NCBI GenBank assembly: GCA_002404095.1
Contig: DHJA01000116.1
Span: 1-25,033, forward strand
Direction of reading: 5' to 3'
From: Planctomycetaceae bacterium UBA4732
GTDB taxonomy: Bacteria > Planctomycetota > Planctomycetia > Gemmatales > Gemmataceae
DNA: 25,033 bases
The position numbers and the translations under genes are program-made. Positions 8,010 through 17,580 of the stretch are shown here, in pieces. Position 1 is the first letter of the stretch, and each line of letters begins with the position of its first letter. The notes under the pieces are model-generated. The model had not been told where the DNA came from. It did no database searches and saw only the letters and a list, made by a program, of their open reading frames with translations.

Positions 8010-8894
8010 GTGACTTCTGATCCCTACGGAAAGGCGGACGTGTCCGACGAGGTAATCGGCGGCTATCGGCTTCTGAAACATCTGGTGACCGGCCAGGCCA
8101 GCCAGGTCTGGGAAGTCCGGGACGCCAGTGGGCAGCATTTTGCTATGAAGCTCTTGTTGCCCGAAAAGGCGACGCAATCGCAGTTTCGCCATTTTTTGCT
8201 GCATGAGGCGGAAGTGGGCAAGGAGTTGGCCCATCCCAATATCATTCGCATCGTCCATGTGGATCGCGATCCGAAGAACCCGTACTTTGTGATGGAGTTT
8301 TTCCCAGCCGGCAATCTTAAACTGCGCATTCAGCGTAAAGAGACTCCATTTATCCGTGAAAAAGGGCAAGACATCCTCAAACAGATCGCCACCGGCTTGG
8401 CGTTTATGAACGCCAAGGGCTGGGTGCATCGCGACGTCAAGCCGGACAACATCCTCGTCAACAGCGCCGGCGAGGTGAAGCTGATCGACTTTGCCATTGC
8501 GCAGCGCATCCCGACAGGCATGGCGAAGTGGTTCCAAAGGCGCGGCAAACCGCAAGGCACGCGCAGCTATATGTCGCCGGAACAGATCCGTGGCAAGGCG
8601 CTGGACGGCCGAGCCGACGTCTACAGCTTCGCGGCCACCGCCTTTGAGTTCGTGACCGGCCGGCCACCCTTCCGCGGCGCCAGCAACCAGGATTTGCTCG
8701 TCAAGCACATTAGCGAGAAGCCGGCCTCGCCGATGATTTACAATCCCGACGTCACAAAGGAGTTTTCGGAGTTGGTATTGCAAATGTTAGCGAAGAAGAA
8801 AGAGGATCGGCCCACGGACTTCCACGAAGTGTTAATGCGAATGCGGACCCTCAAAGTGTTTAAGGGCGGCGGAACGCCGCCAGTCAAGGAATGA
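8010..8894 (+). CDS. Cytoplasmic Hanks-type Ser/Thr protein kinase
   Basis: A 294-residue single-domain kinase. Catalytic Lys47 sits in FAMKLL, the helix C Glu in LHEAEVG (about 67), the catalytic loop is HRDVKPDN (140-147) and the activation segment ends SYMSPEQ. Two features are unusual: the glycine loop is degenerate (LVTGQASQV) and the DFG motif reads DFA (160-162). No transmembrane helix or sensor domain follows, unlike PknB-type kinases; the C-terminus is only a short Gly/Pro tail. Two GTG starts are possible: 8010 (no clear ribosome site) and 8040, which follows GGAAAGG by five bases. It lies between fpr and accA, but a regulatory link to either is only inference. Confidence 0.87.
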   Translation: MTSDPYGKADVSDEVIGGYRLLKHLVTGQASQVWEVRDASGQHFAMKLLLPEKATQSQFRHFLLHEAEVGKELAHPNIIRIVHVDRDPKNPYFVMEFFPAGNLKLRIQRKETPFIREKGQDILKQIATGLAFMNAKGWVHRDVKPDNILVNSAGEVKLIDFAIAQRIPTGMAKWFQRRGKPQGTRSYMSPEQIRGKALDGRADVYSFAATAFEFVTGRPPFRGASNQDLLVKHISEKPASPMIYNPDVTKEFSELVLQMLAKKKEDRPTDFHEVLMRMRTLKVFKGGGTPPVKE

Positions 8895-8947
8895 CTTCCC
8901 GCCGCCTCAAGCGGTAAGAGGAAACCCGACCACTGGAGGATCGGCCG

Positions 8948-9946
8948 ATGGAGCCAAAGGATTATCTCCCGTTCGAGAAGGAAATCTACGAGATGGAGGA
9001 GTTGCTCGCCCGCTTGGAGTCGGCGGAAGGAGGGCAGGGCGGCGTCGCCGATGAGATCCGCCGAATTCGTCGCGAGTTGGTCAACCTCAAGAAGAAGATT
9101 TACGGCGCCCTAACGCCGTGGCAGACCGTCCAAGTGTCGCGGCACAAGAATCGGCCGCTCTTAATGGATTATGTCGATCTTATCTTCGATGATTTCGTTG
9201 AGCTGCACGGCGACCGAGCGATCGGGGACGATCGGGCCATCCGCTGCGGCTTCGCGCGGCTGGGCGACTTCCGCGTCGTTCTGATCGGTCATCAGAAAGG
9301 GCGTACGCTCAAGGAAAAGCAAGAGTGTTTTTACGGCTGCGCTCACCCGGAGGGTTACCGCAAGGCGCTGAAGAATATGCGACTGGCGGCGAAATTCCGG
9401 TTGCCGGTGGTGTGCCTGATCGACACGCCGGGTGCCTTTCCCGGCATTGGCGCCGAGGAGCGCGGCCAGGCCCAACTGATTGCGGTGAACCTACTGGAGA
9501 TGTCGCGCCTGGAGACGCCGGTCGTTTGCGTGGTGATCGGGGAAGGGGGGTCGGGCGGCGCTTTGGGCATCGGCATCGGTGATCGCGTGAGCATGTTGGA
9601 ACACGCCTATTACTCGGTGATTAGCCCGGAGGGCTGTGCGGGCATCTTGTGGAAGGCGGCCACGGAGACGAGTAAACCGATGGCGGCGGAGGCGCTGCGG
9701 CTAACTTCGCGCGACCTTGCAAAGCTCGGCGTGATCGACGACGTGATCCCGGAACCGCTTGGAGGAGCGCACCGCGACCACCGCGAGACGGCCAACACCT
9801 TGAAGACGTACCTATTGCGATACCTGCGCGACCTGCGGCACACGACTATTAAGGATTTGCTGGAGGGGCGTTACCAAAAGTTTCGCCGTATGGGCGTATT
9901 CGAGACTGGCGCGTGGGCGAATGGGGTTGTAGGTGGGACGACGTGA
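8948..9946 (+). CDS. accA: Acetyl-CoA carboxylase carboxyltransferase subunit alpha
   Basis: A 332-residue AccA. With AccD it forms the carboxyltransferase that moves CO2 from biotin-carrier protein to acetyl-CoA, making malonyl-CoA for fatty acid synthesis. The N-terminal helical region (FEKEIYEMEELLARL) and the crotonase-fold core are typical: ELHGDRAIGDD, GHQKGR, CAHPEGYRKALKNM, LIDTPGAFPGIGAEERGQ, GEGGSGGALGIGIGD and SPEGCAGILW. Length is close to the usual 315-330. GGAGGATC lies just before ATG 8948. accD is not in this window. Confidence 0.97.
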   Translation: MEPKDYLPFEKEIYEMEELLARLESAEGGQGGVADEIRRIRRELVNLKKKIYGALTPWQTVQVSRHKNRPLLMDYVDLIFDDFVELHGDRAIGDDRAIRCGFARLGDFRVVLIGHQKGRTLKEKQECFYGCAHPEGYRKALKNMRLAAKFRLPVVCLIDTPGAFPGIGAEERGQAQLIAVNLLEMSRLETPVVCVVIGEGGSGGALGIGIGDRVSMLEHAYYSVISPEGCAGILWKAATETSKPMAAEALRLTSRDLAKLGVIDDVIPEPLGGAHRDHRETANTLKTYLLRYLRDLRHTTIKDLLEGRYQKFRRMGVFETGAWANGVVGGTT

Positions 9947-10029
9947 TACGCAAGAACGAAGCGGAAAACTCAGCCTGCTCTTCCTGGTGTATTGGCCTTC
10001 CTCACACCAATCAATCAATGATGGCAACT

Positions 10030-10057
10030 AAACATAATGACTATTATCGGACGTTAT
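10030..10057 (-). other. dif-like Xer recombination site, left copy (inverted)
   Basis: Read on the minus strand, this site has a XerC-like arm ACGTCCGATAA (10054-10044), a six-base centre TAGTCA and a XerD-like arm TTATGTTTAGT ending at 10027. The XerC arm is identical to that of the right-hand copy; the XerD arm differs by one base. The two sites face each other across 58 bp. Confidence 0.6.
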
Positions 10058-10112
10058 AAATTACCCATATCGGCACTGGCTTTTTGTGCATACGCTCAGG
10101 GAAATTAGCGTT

Positions 10113-10140
10113 ACGTCCGATAATGTATCTTATGTTTAAT
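10113..10140 (+). other. dif: dif-like Xer recombination site, right copy
   Basis: The 28 bases have the dif layout of 11+6+11: XerC-like arm ACGTCCGATAA, centre TGTATC, XerD-like arm TTATGTTTAAT. The E. coli dif site has centre TGTATA and XerD arm TTATGTTAAAT, so the XerD half differs by one base and the centre by one. The surrounding DNA is much richer in A+T than the rest of the window. It could be the chromosome's own dif or a site left by a Xer-using element. Confidence 0.6.
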
Positions 10141-10267
10141 AAGCGGCGTAGCCTTTGCCGCGATGGAACCGACTACCTGATCAAGAATTGCGGCAATGCC
10201 CGCCGACCCCGCCCAATTTGAAGAAGGTCCGATTACTCGCCTCCTCAAAGGCGGTATAGCCTCGGCC

Positions 10268-10297
10268 TTGTCCACCGACGCCGAACAGACGTATACT
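10268..10297 (+). promoter_or_regulatory. Sigma-70-type promoter for uvrA
   Basis: A -35-like TTGTCC (10268-10273) and a -10-like TATACT (10292-10297) are separated by 18 bases. They end 45 bases upstream of the uvrA ATG. AGGAG at 10322-10326 is the only ribosome-site candidate and is 16 bases from that ATG, rather far. No LexA box of the known kinds was recognised. Confidence 0.5.
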
Positions 10298-10342
10298 AAG
10301 GTATTACGCTGACAAGAGGCTCAGGAGTGGCGACCAGCGGTT

Positions 10343-13300
10343 ATGGACAACAACACGATCGTCATCCGCGGCGCCCGCGAACACAACCTCCGCAACGTCA
10401 ACCTTGACCTACCCCGCGACCGGCTCATCGTCTTCACCGGGGTGAGCGGCTCCGGCAAGAGTTCACTTGCCTTTGACACCCTCTATGCCGAAGGGCAGCG
10501 GCGCTACGTCGAATCGCTGTCGTCCTACGCTCGCCAGTTTCTCGGCCAACTCCAGAAGCCGGACGTCGATTACCTCGGCGGCCTCTCCCCCGCTATCAGC
10601 ATCCAGCAGAAAGCGGCCGGCCGTAACCCGCGCTCCACCGTCGGCACCATCACCGAAATCTACGACTACCTTCGCGTCCTTTTCGCGCGCGTCGGCCTTG
10701 GCCACTGCCCCGCCTGCGGCCGGCCCATCACCGCCCAGACGCGCGAACAGATACTTGTCCGTATACTCGCCCTTCCGGAAGGGTCGCGCTTCCTCGTCCT
10801 CGCGCCAGTAGTTCGCGGACAGAAGGGAGAGTACAAGGATTTATTTACGGACATGCTCAAGCGCGGCTTCCTCCGCGCCCGCGTGGACGGCCAGGTCGTG
10901 CGCATGACCGACGACCTCAAGCTCGACCGACGCATCAAGCACAACATCGAAATCGTCATCGACCGGCTGAAGCTGGAAACGAAGGTGCGCTCGCGCCTGG
11001 CGGAAGCCGTCGAACAGGCGCTGGCGCTGGGCGAAGGCGCGTTGATTATCGCCGTTGAGGAGGAGCGGCAGGCGGAATCGGAAGCGGAAGGTGCAAAGGA
11101 GTCGCCGTATGCGGATGTCCTTTTCTCGGCCCATTACGCCTGCACCTTTTGCGATTGCAGCTACGAGCCGCCCAGCCCGCAATTGTTCAGCTTCAACAGC
11201 CCGCATGGTATGTGCCCCGAATGCGATGGTCTGGGCACGCGCTATTCTTTCGACACGGATCTGCTGATCCCCGATCCGTCGCTGAGCTTCGCCGCCGGCG
11301 CGATCCCACTCGTCGGCGTGCTGCGCGGCATGGGCCGTTGGCGGCGGCACATCTATGAAGGTCTGGCCAAGTCTCTCGATATCGACCTGAAGACGCCGTG
11401 GAAAGACCTGCCGGCAGAGCATCAAAACTTGCTGTTGTACGGCAGCGGCGACCGGCACATTACGTTCGAGTGGAAGCAGCGCGGCGGCGGCATGTGGAAG
11501 CACGGCGACAAATGGGAAGGCGTCGTGCCCCAGCTGCTAAGCAGTTTCAAAAAGACCGCGGCCGGCCCGCGGCGGATGCAACTCGAAAAATACATGCGCG
11601 TGGTGCGCTGCCCGACGTGCCAAGGGAAACGCCTCAATGCTCAGGCGCGGTCCGTCCGCGTCGGCGACAAGACGCTGCCGGACGTATGCGCACTCCCCGT
11701 AGGCGAGGTCGCCCGCTGGCTTGAACCAGGGCCGGGCGGCCTCGAAGAGAAACTGACGCCGGTGCAACGGACCATCGCCGTCGAGGTGCTGAAAGAGTTG
11801 CGCGGGCGCATCGGCTTTTTGCTCAATGTGGGCCTCCATTATCTCACGATCGAGCGCTCCGCCCCCACCCTGTCCGGCGGCGAGACCCAGCGCATCCGGC
11901 TGGCCGGTCAGATCGGTTGCGGCCTCGTCGGCGTCCTCTATGTTTTGGATGAGCCGAGCATCGGCCTTCATCCGCGCGACAACGACCGACTGCTGCGCAG
12001 CCTCGAACGGCTACGCGACATGGGCAACACCGTCGTCGTCGTCGAACACGACGAGGACACCATGAGGGCCGCCGACTACCTCGTCGATTTCGGCCCCGGT
12101 CCCGGCGTGCGCGGCGGCGAAGTGGTCGCCGCGGGGACGTTTTTGGAAGTCGCCGCCAACCCTAAAAGTCTCACGGGACAGTATCTCACCGGCGTGCGCC
12201 GCATCGCCGTGCCGGAACGCCGGCGCCCTCCCGGCGCCGCGAAGCTGACCGTTGTGGGCGCGCGCCACCATAACCTCAAGAATGTCACCGTCGAAATCCC
12301 GCTTGGCCTTTTTATTTGCGTGACCGGCGTGAGCGGTTCGGGGAAAAGCTCACTGGTCAACGACATTCTGATGCGCGCGCTGCTGGCGAGCCAGGGGCGT
12401 AAGCCCCTGGAGGAAGAGGGAGAAAACACCGAAGAGGAAACCACCAACGGCCGGCGGACGCCTCCCGGCGACCACGACCGCATCCTTGGCAGGGAGCAAA
12501 TCGACAAAGTCATCGACATCGACCAGTCGCCGATCGGCCGGACGCCTCGCTCGAATCCGGCGACGTACATCAAGGTATTCGACGAGATTCGCGCACTGTT
12601 CGCTGGTTTGTCCGAGGCGAAGGTGCGCGGTTACAAGCCCGGCCGGTTCAGCTTCAACAAGCCAGGCGGCCGCTGCGAAGCGTGCGAAGGCGCCGGTTCC
12701 AACCGCCTCAACATGGACTTCCTCGCCGACATATGGGTGACGTGCCCGGTGTGCGAAGGTCGGCGTTTCAATCGTGAAACGCTGCAGGTGCGTTTCAAAG
12801 GCAAGAGCATCCGCGACGTGCTGGAAATGGACGTGCAGGAAGCGTTGGTTCATTTCCAGAATGTGTCGCGCATCCGGCCGATGCTCCAGACGCTGCACGA
12901 CGTCGGCCTCGATTACATCAAGCTCGGTCAGCCGGCGCCAACGCTGTCCGGCGGCGAGGCCCAGCGCGTCAAGCTGGCGAAAGAATTGTGTCGCCGGGCG
13001 ACCGGCCGGACGTTCTACCTCCTCGACGAGCCGACCACGGGGTTGCACTTTGATGATGTGGCTAAACTCCTACAAGTGCTGCACGCCTTCGCCGACGCCG
13101 GGAACACCGTGCTAGTGATTGAACACAATTTGGACGTCATTAAGACGGCGGACTGGCTGATCGACCTCGGCCCCGAAGGCGGCGCGGAGGGCGGTGAGAT
13201 CGTGGCCGTGGGGACGCCCGAAGAGGTCGCGGCATGCGAGGCTTCCTATACCGGGCAGGCGTTACTGCCTGTTCTTGAAGGCCAAACCGCCAACGGAGCG

Positions 13301-16300
13301 CGGCCGAAGGTCAAGCAGGCGGCGAAACCCAAACGGTTGCAACCCGCGCGACTGGAAACGCTCACGGTCCAGGGGGCGCGGCAACACAATCTCAAGAACG
13401 TGACTGTCGAGTTGCCGCGCAATGAAATGTCGGTCTTCTGCGGACCCAGCGGCTCGGGCAAAAGTTCGCTGGCACTCGATACCATCTATGCGGAGGGTCA
13501 AAGGCGCTACATCGAATCGCTGTCGGCCTACGCTCGCCAGTTCCTCGGTCAGATGCAGAAGCCGAAAGTGGACCATGTCAGCGGGTTGTCACCGGCCGTC
13601 TGCATCGAGCAGAAGGCAGCCAGCAAAAGTCCGCGTTCCACCGTCGGCACCGTCACTGAGGTCTACGACTACCTGCGCATCCTCTACGCCCGCCTGGGCC
13701 AGCCGTACTGTCCCGCCTGTGGTACGCCCATCGGCACGCAGACGGCCGATGAGATCATCGACAAGGTTCTGTCGCTGCCTGAAGGGACAAAGCTTTACCT
13801 GATGGCGCCGTTGGAACGGCGCGGCCAGGAGAAGTATGAGGCGATGTGGGATGAAGTGCGTCGCAGCGGCTTCGTCCGTCTGCGCGTGGACGGAAAGTCC
13901 TACAACGTGGAGGAACCGCCGGCCATCGATCATCGCAGAAAACACCTCGTCGAAGTCGTCGTAGACCGCGTTATCGTGCGGAGTAACCAGCGGACGCGCA
14001 TCGCCGATGCCGTGGAGGCGGCGCTCGACCTGGGACGCGGCGAGATGCGCGTCGCCTACGTCGATGACAAGAAAGCGGAGCCGGATTGGCGCGTGGACCG
14101 TTACAGTCTACACTTCGCCTGCGACCGTTGCGGCCGCAGCTTCGAGCCGCTCAACCCGCATCATTTTTCGTTTAACAGCCCGCTCGGCTGGTGCCCGCGT
14201 TGCGAGGGGCTTGGCGTACAGCAGGGCGCCCCCCCTGCCCTGCTCCTCCGTGACGGCCGGCGGTCGTTGCGCGACGGCGCCGTGGCCGCGTGGCCGGACC
14301 TGTCCGAAGGCGGCTCGTTCCTCCGTTTTGCCGAAGCGCTTACCCGCCACGCCGGCTTTTCCCTCGATACGCCGTATGAACAGCTCACGCCGCCACAGCA
14401 ACACGCGATCCTAAACGGAACGGGCGACGCATGGATTCCGCTGGAGCCGGGATCGGCCGTCCGCTTCGAGTACAAGGGACTCTTCCCCGCCGTGGACGAG
14501 GCGTCGCGCGTCAGCCCGGCGTACCGTCAGCGGCTAGAACATCTGGTCAGCGAAGTGCCGTGCTCGTCCTGCGGCGGCTCGCGTTTACGTGAGGACGCCG
14601 CGGCGAGCCGTTTTCCCTTCGGCGAAGACCGCCCTGCTCTAACGATTGGCGAATTGTGCGCGCTGCCGCTCGGCCAAGCGCTCGGGCTGTTCCAAGAATT
14701 GCAGCTAACGCCGCGGCACAAGCAAGTCGCGGGCGAGCTGCTGCGTGAAGTACGCGACCGGCTGCGCTTCCTCGTTGACGTGGGCCTCGACTACTTGACG
14801 CTCGGCCGGGCGGCGCCAACGTTATCGGGCGGCGAGACGCAGCGCATCCGCCTGGCCAGCCAAATCGGCAGCGGCCTGACTGGCGTTTTGTACGTCCTGG
14901 ACGAGCCGACCATCGGACTCCACCCGCGCGACAACCGCCGTTTGCTGGGCGCGCTCCAACGGCTGCGCGACCTCGGCAACACGCTCATCCTGGTGGAACA
15001 TGACCGCGAAGTGATCGCGTCGGCCGACTATCTGCTCGACTTCGGTCCCGGCGCCGGCGACCGCGGCGGCGAAATCACCGCGCGCGGCACGCCGAAACAA
15101 GTCATGCGTTCTAAGGCGTCGCTTACTGGACAATATCTATCGGGGAAGAAGTCTATCCCGGTCCCGACTAATCGCCGCATTCATCCTACTGTAGTGAAAC
15201 CTCTTTACTTGATCGTCAAAGGCGCGCGGCAGCACAACCTGCGCAACATTGACGTGGCGTTTCCGCTGGGCGCTTTCGTCGCCGTCACCGGCGTGAGCGG
15301 CTCGGGCAAGAGTTCGCTGGTCAATGAAATCCTGTATCAGACATTGGCCCGCCGACTGCACCGCGCCCGTACGCCTGCCGCGGCGCACGATGACATTCTC
15401 GGCCTCGAACACATCGACAAGGTCATCAACGTCGATCAAGACCCCATCGGCAATTCGCCGCTGTCGAACCCGGCGACGTACACCGGCGTCTTCGACCTGA
15501 TGCGCGAACTGTTCGCCCGCCTGCCGGAATCGAAGGTGCGCGGTTGGCAGCCGCGGCGCTTCAGTTTCACCAGGCCGGGAGGACGCTGCGAAGCCTGCGA
15601 GGGCGCCGGGCAGAAGAAAATCGAGATGCACTTTCTCCCCGATGTGTGGGTCGAGTGCGACGTCTGTTGCGGCAAACGCTACAACCCCGAAACGCTGGCC
15701 GTGCACTACAAAAACCGTTCCATCGCCGATGTGCTGGAAATGCGCGTCCACGAGGCGCTGGAGTTGTTTGACAATATTCCCAAGATTCGCAATGTGCTAA
15801 AAACATTGGCCGATGTTGGACTAGATTATTTATCGCTGGGTCAGGCCGCGCCGACGCTCTCCGGCGGCGAGGCCCAGCGCGTCAAGCTGGCCGCCGAACT
15901 GGCCCGGCCCAGCACCGGCCGCACCGTCTATCTCCTTGACGAGCCGACCACCGGCCTGCACTTCGACGACGTTCACAAGTTGCTCGATGTACTTAACCGG
16001 CTGGTGGACTTGGGCAATACGGTTATCGTGGTCGAACATAACCTTGACGTAATTAAGACGGCGGATTGGGTGATTGACCTTGGCCCCGAGGCCGGCCCCG
16101 CCGGCGGTCTCATCGTGGCGCAGGGAACGCCGGAGGAAGTCGCGGCCACGGCCGGTTCCTATACCGGAGCGGCTCTCGCTCCGGTGCTGAAGGCCGGGCC
16201 GCACGTCGAACGGCCGCGCTACGACCCATTCGCGGCGGCGACCGTGCGTGAAGGCGACGTAGCTCTGGAAGCGGTGGGACGCGATGCGGCGATGCCGTGG

Positions 16301-17257
16301 AAGTCGGACGGCCGACGGTGGCATACCGCCGAGCGCGTCACCAGCGACGGCAAGCCATGCCGCTGGGAAGGTGCAATGCTCGACTGGCTCGACGACGAGA
16401 TTCACAAACTCGGCAAGTTCGCCGACACGGACTGGAGCGAACGATCCGTCGTGGAGATCGCCGCTCCGAATAAGAGCCAAGGCTGGTTCCTGCACGCCCT
16501 GACCGGGCAGGAATGGCTGTTGCGGCTAGTATTCCGCGTCGCCAAGAATACATTCCAGTCGCGCGTACTGGCTCAGCGCCTTGGCATCCCGCCGCTGAAC
16601 GAGACGCCCGGACTAGAGGTGTACGGCAACGACGAGCGCGTATGGACGACGACCCACAAAGGGCCGTGGCAGTCGGTGACAGTGCTGGCCCATCGGCTGA
16701 ATGAGATCGACACGCCCGCTTTCCGCGAATTCCTGGCCGAAGCAGCCGCGTCGTTCCACGCCGCCCTGAAGCGAATGACCACGAAGCCGGAAGACGTAAT
16801 GCCGTGGAAGGTCAACGGCGAACGCTGGCACCTCGGCGAAAAAGGATTTCCGCCGGGCAAGAAACCGAAATGGGACCGGGCGTTGCTGTCGCGCCTGTTG
16901 GGACTGGTGCGCGAAGTCGAGCCGGGCTTGCAGGTTCAGTGGGACAACCGAGCGGCGATCACGCTGCGCATACCCGGAGTGAGCCGGGCATGGACGCAAT
17001 GGCGTACCAAGGATATTGACGGGCTGGATTGTCGTTTCGTTGGCAAGAAGGGCCAGTTCAATCTAAGCCGACTGGAAGGCGTCGGCGCGGCGACGGCATC
17101 GGTCGATTCCAAGCGCGCGACCGGTGATGTGGTGCGGTTGGTGTTTCAGCATTTAGAACCGTCACAGGCGGCGAAGCTGAAGGAGTTGTTGGTGGAACAC
17201 TTGGGCGGCCTCCGCGAGGCGTTCGGAAAGGGAAAAGGCTTAGTGGATTCGCCATAA
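10343..17257 (+). CDS. uvrA: Tandem-fused UvrA (two full UvrA copies) with C-terminal extension
   Basis: A 2304-residue protein, about 2.4 times a normal UvrA (about 940). UvrA scans DNA for damage and loads UvrB in nucleotide excision repair. Copy 1 (about 1-960) has Walker [10 protein letters not shown] near 34 and again near 660, [12 protein letters not shown] near 510 and a zinc module with CEACEGAG near 778 and CPVCEG. Copy 2 (about 1015-1950) repeats all of these: Walker A motifs near 1034 and 1650, LSGGETQ and [15 protein letters not shown] and CDVCCG. UvrA normally works as a homodimer, so the fusion may be a covalent pseudo-dimer. Fused UvrAs are known in planctomycetes and chlamydiae. 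Residues about 1950-2304 are not UvrA and hold two related repeats beginning MPWK near 1984 and 2153. Short palindromes are read through at 12391-12410 and 14220-14244. Confidence 0.96.
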   Translation: MDNNTIVIRGAREHNLRNVNLDLPRDRLIVFTGVSGSGKSSLAFDTLYAEGQRRYVESLSSYARQFLGQLQKPDVDYLGGLSPAISIQQKAAGRNPRSTVGTITEIYDYLRVLFARVGLGHCPACGRPITAQTREQILVRILALPEGSRFLVLAPVVRGQKGEYKDLFTDMLKRGFLRARVDGQVVRMTDDLKLDRRIKHNIEIVIDRLKLETKVRSRLAEAVEQALALGEGALIIAVEEERQAESEAEGAKESPYADVLFSAHYACTFCDCSYEPPSPQLFSFNSPHGMCPECDGLGTRYSFDTDLLIPDPSLSFAAGAIPLVGVLRGMGRWRRHIYEGLAKSLDIDLKTPWKDLPAEHQNLLLYGSGDRHITFEWKQRGGGMWKHGDKWEGVVPQLLSSFKKTAAGPRRMQLEKYMRVVRCPTCQGKRLNAQARSVRVGDKTLPDVCALPVGEVARWLEPGPGGLEEKLTPVQRTIAVEVLKELRGRIGFLLNVGLHYLTIERSAPTLSGGETQRIRLAGQIGCGLVGVLYVLDEPSIGLHPRDNDRLLRSLERLRDMGNTVVVVEHDEDTMRAADYLVDFGPGPGVRGGEVVAAGTFLEVAANPKSLTGQYLTGVRRIAVPERRRPPGAAKLTVVGARHHNLKNVTVEIPLGLFICVTGVSGSGKSSLVNDILMRALLASQGRKPLEEEGENTEEETTNGRRTPPGDHDRILGREQIDKVIDIDQSPIGRTPRSNPATYIKVFDEIRALFAGLSEAKVRGYKPGRFSFNKPGGRCEACEGAGSNRLNMDFLADIWVTCPVCEGRRFNRETLQVRFKGKSIRDVLEMDVQEALVHFQNVSRIRPMLQTLHDVGLDYIKLGQPAPTLSGGEAQRVKLAKELCRRATGRTFYLLDEPTTGLHFDDVAKLLQVLHAFADAGNTVLVIEHNLDVIKTADWLIDLGPEGGAEGGEIVAVGTPEEVAACEASYTGQALLPVLEGQTANGARPKVKQAAKPKRLQPARLETLTVQGARQHNLKNVTVELPRNEMSVFCGPSGSGKSSLALDTIYAEGQRRYIESLSAYARQFLGQMQKPKVDHVSGLSPAVCIEQKAASKSPRSTVGTVTEVYDYLRILYARLGQPYCPACGTPIGTQTADEIIDKVLSLPEGTKLYLMAPLERRGQEKYEAMWDEVRRSGFVRLRVDGKSYNVEEPPAIDHRRKHLVEVVVDRVIVRSNQRTRIADAVEAALDLGRGEMRVAYVDDKKAEPDWRVDRYSLHFACDRCGRSFEPLNPHHFSFNSPLGWCPRCEGLGVQQGAPPALLLRDGRRSLRDGAVAAWPDLSEGGSFLRFAEALTRHAGFSLDTPYEQLTPPQQHAILNGTGDAWIPLEPGSAVRFEYKGLFPAVDEASRVSPAYRQRLEHLVSEVPCSSCGGSRLREDAAASRFPFGEDRPALTIGELCALPLGQALGLFQELQLTPRHKQVAGELLREVRDRLRFLVDVGLDYLTLGRAAPTLSGGETQRIRLASQIGSGLTGVLYVLDEPTIGLHPRDNRRLLGALQRLRDLGNTLILVEHDREVIASADYLLDFGPGAGDRGGEITARGTPKQVMRSKASLTGQYLSGKKSIPVPTNRRIHPTVVKPLYLIVKGARQHNLRNIDVAFPLGAFVAVTGVSGSGKSSLVNEILYQTLARRLHRARTPAAAHDDILGLEHIDKVINVDQDPIGNSPLSNPATYTGVFDLMRELFARLPESKVRGWQPRRFSFTRPGGRCEACEGAGQKKIEMHFLPDVWVECDVCCGKRYNPETLAVHYKNRSIADVLEMRVHEALELFDNIPKIRNVLKTLADVGLDYLSLGQAAPTLSGGEAQRVKLAAELARPSTGRTVYLLDEPTTGLHFDDVHKLLDVLNRLVDLGNTVIVVEHNLDVIKTADWVIDLGPEAGPAGGLIVAQGTPEEVAATAGSYTGAALAPVLKAGPHVERPRYDPFAAATVREGDVALEAVGRDAAMPWKSDGRRWHTAERVTSDGKPCRWEGAMLDWLDDEIHKLGKFADTDWSERSVVEIAAPNKSQGWFLHALTGQEWLLRLVFRVAKNTFQSRVLAQRLGIPPLNETPGLEVYGNDERVWTTTHKGPWQSVTVLAHRLNEIDTPAFREFLAEAAASFHAALKRMTTKPEDVMPWKVNGERWHLGEKGFPPGKKPKWDRALLSRLLGLVREVEPGLQVQWDNRAAITLRIPGVSRAWTQWRTKDIDGLDCRFVGKKGQFNLSRLEGVGAATASVDSKRATGDVVRLVFQHLEPSQAAKLKELLVEHLGGLREAFGKGKGLVDSP
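12391..12410. repeat. Short palindrome inside uvrA copy 1
   Basis: CCAGGGGC-gtaa-GCCCCTGG is a perfect 8-bp stem with a GTAA loop. It sits where copy 1 has extra residues ([17 protein letters not shown]) after the second Walker A, a place where copy 2 is about 14 residues shorter. Confidence 0.7.
14220..14245. repeat. Palindrome and 16-bp dispersed repeat (copy 2) inside uvrA copy 2
   Basis: AGCAGGGC (14220-14227) and GCCCTGCT (14237-14244) form a perfect inverted repeat. The stretch 14230-14245 is an exact copy of the repeat CCCCCCTGCCCTGCTC found at 5892-5907 (inverted) and 21733-21748. It encodes the run [10 protein letters not shown] in the UvrA insertion domain region. Confidence 0.75.
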
Positions 17258-17357
17258 GCTCAGGAGTTAGCGGGCACGTGACGAGGGTGGGCTGCTTCCT
17301 TCTGGCGGATGTCAGCACTGAGTACGACTTCGGCTTGCGGAACGTCGGGGACGTCGC

Positions 17358-17567
17358 TCATGGCGCCAGCCGCTCTGCCCGCAGCCGTAACAAAGTAAGA
17401 AATTCCGTCAGGTTGACCAATCCTTCGGCCTCCGCTCGCTCTTCGGGCGTCAGCGGCTGCCCGGCGTCCTGACGGTCGAAGAAAGACTGTAAGCGGGCGC
17501 CAAGTGCTTCCGGCAAGTGGAACCGACTCAGGTCGCCGGGAAGTTCAACTTCAAGGGTCAAGGTCAT
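17358..17567 (-). CDS. Small antitoxin-like protein
   Basis: A 69-residue protein beginning MTLTLEVELPGDL, with a helical, charged C-terminal half (DRQDAGQPLTPEERAEAEG then LTEFLTLLRLRAERL). This layout of a short beta strand followed by a helix with LTPEERAEAE resembles small planctomycete proteins annotated as antitoxin-like or hypothetical; no toxin is next to it. ATG 17567 follows GGAGG by five bases; the longer GTG form has no ribosome site. It begins 13 bp after the nuclease gene ends and is probably its operon partner. It ends 100 bp from the convergent uvrA stop. Confidence 0.7.
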   Translation of the reverse strand: MTLTLEVELPGDLSRFHLPEALGARLQSFFDRQDAGQPLTPEERAEAEGLVNLTEFLTLLRLRAERLAP

Positions 17568-17580
17568 GGGAACCTCCACG

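Noticed and set aside
9985..10009. TGGTGT/ACACCA hairpin after accA as a terminator
   Set aside because: The stem is only six pairs with a 13-base loop and no T-run.
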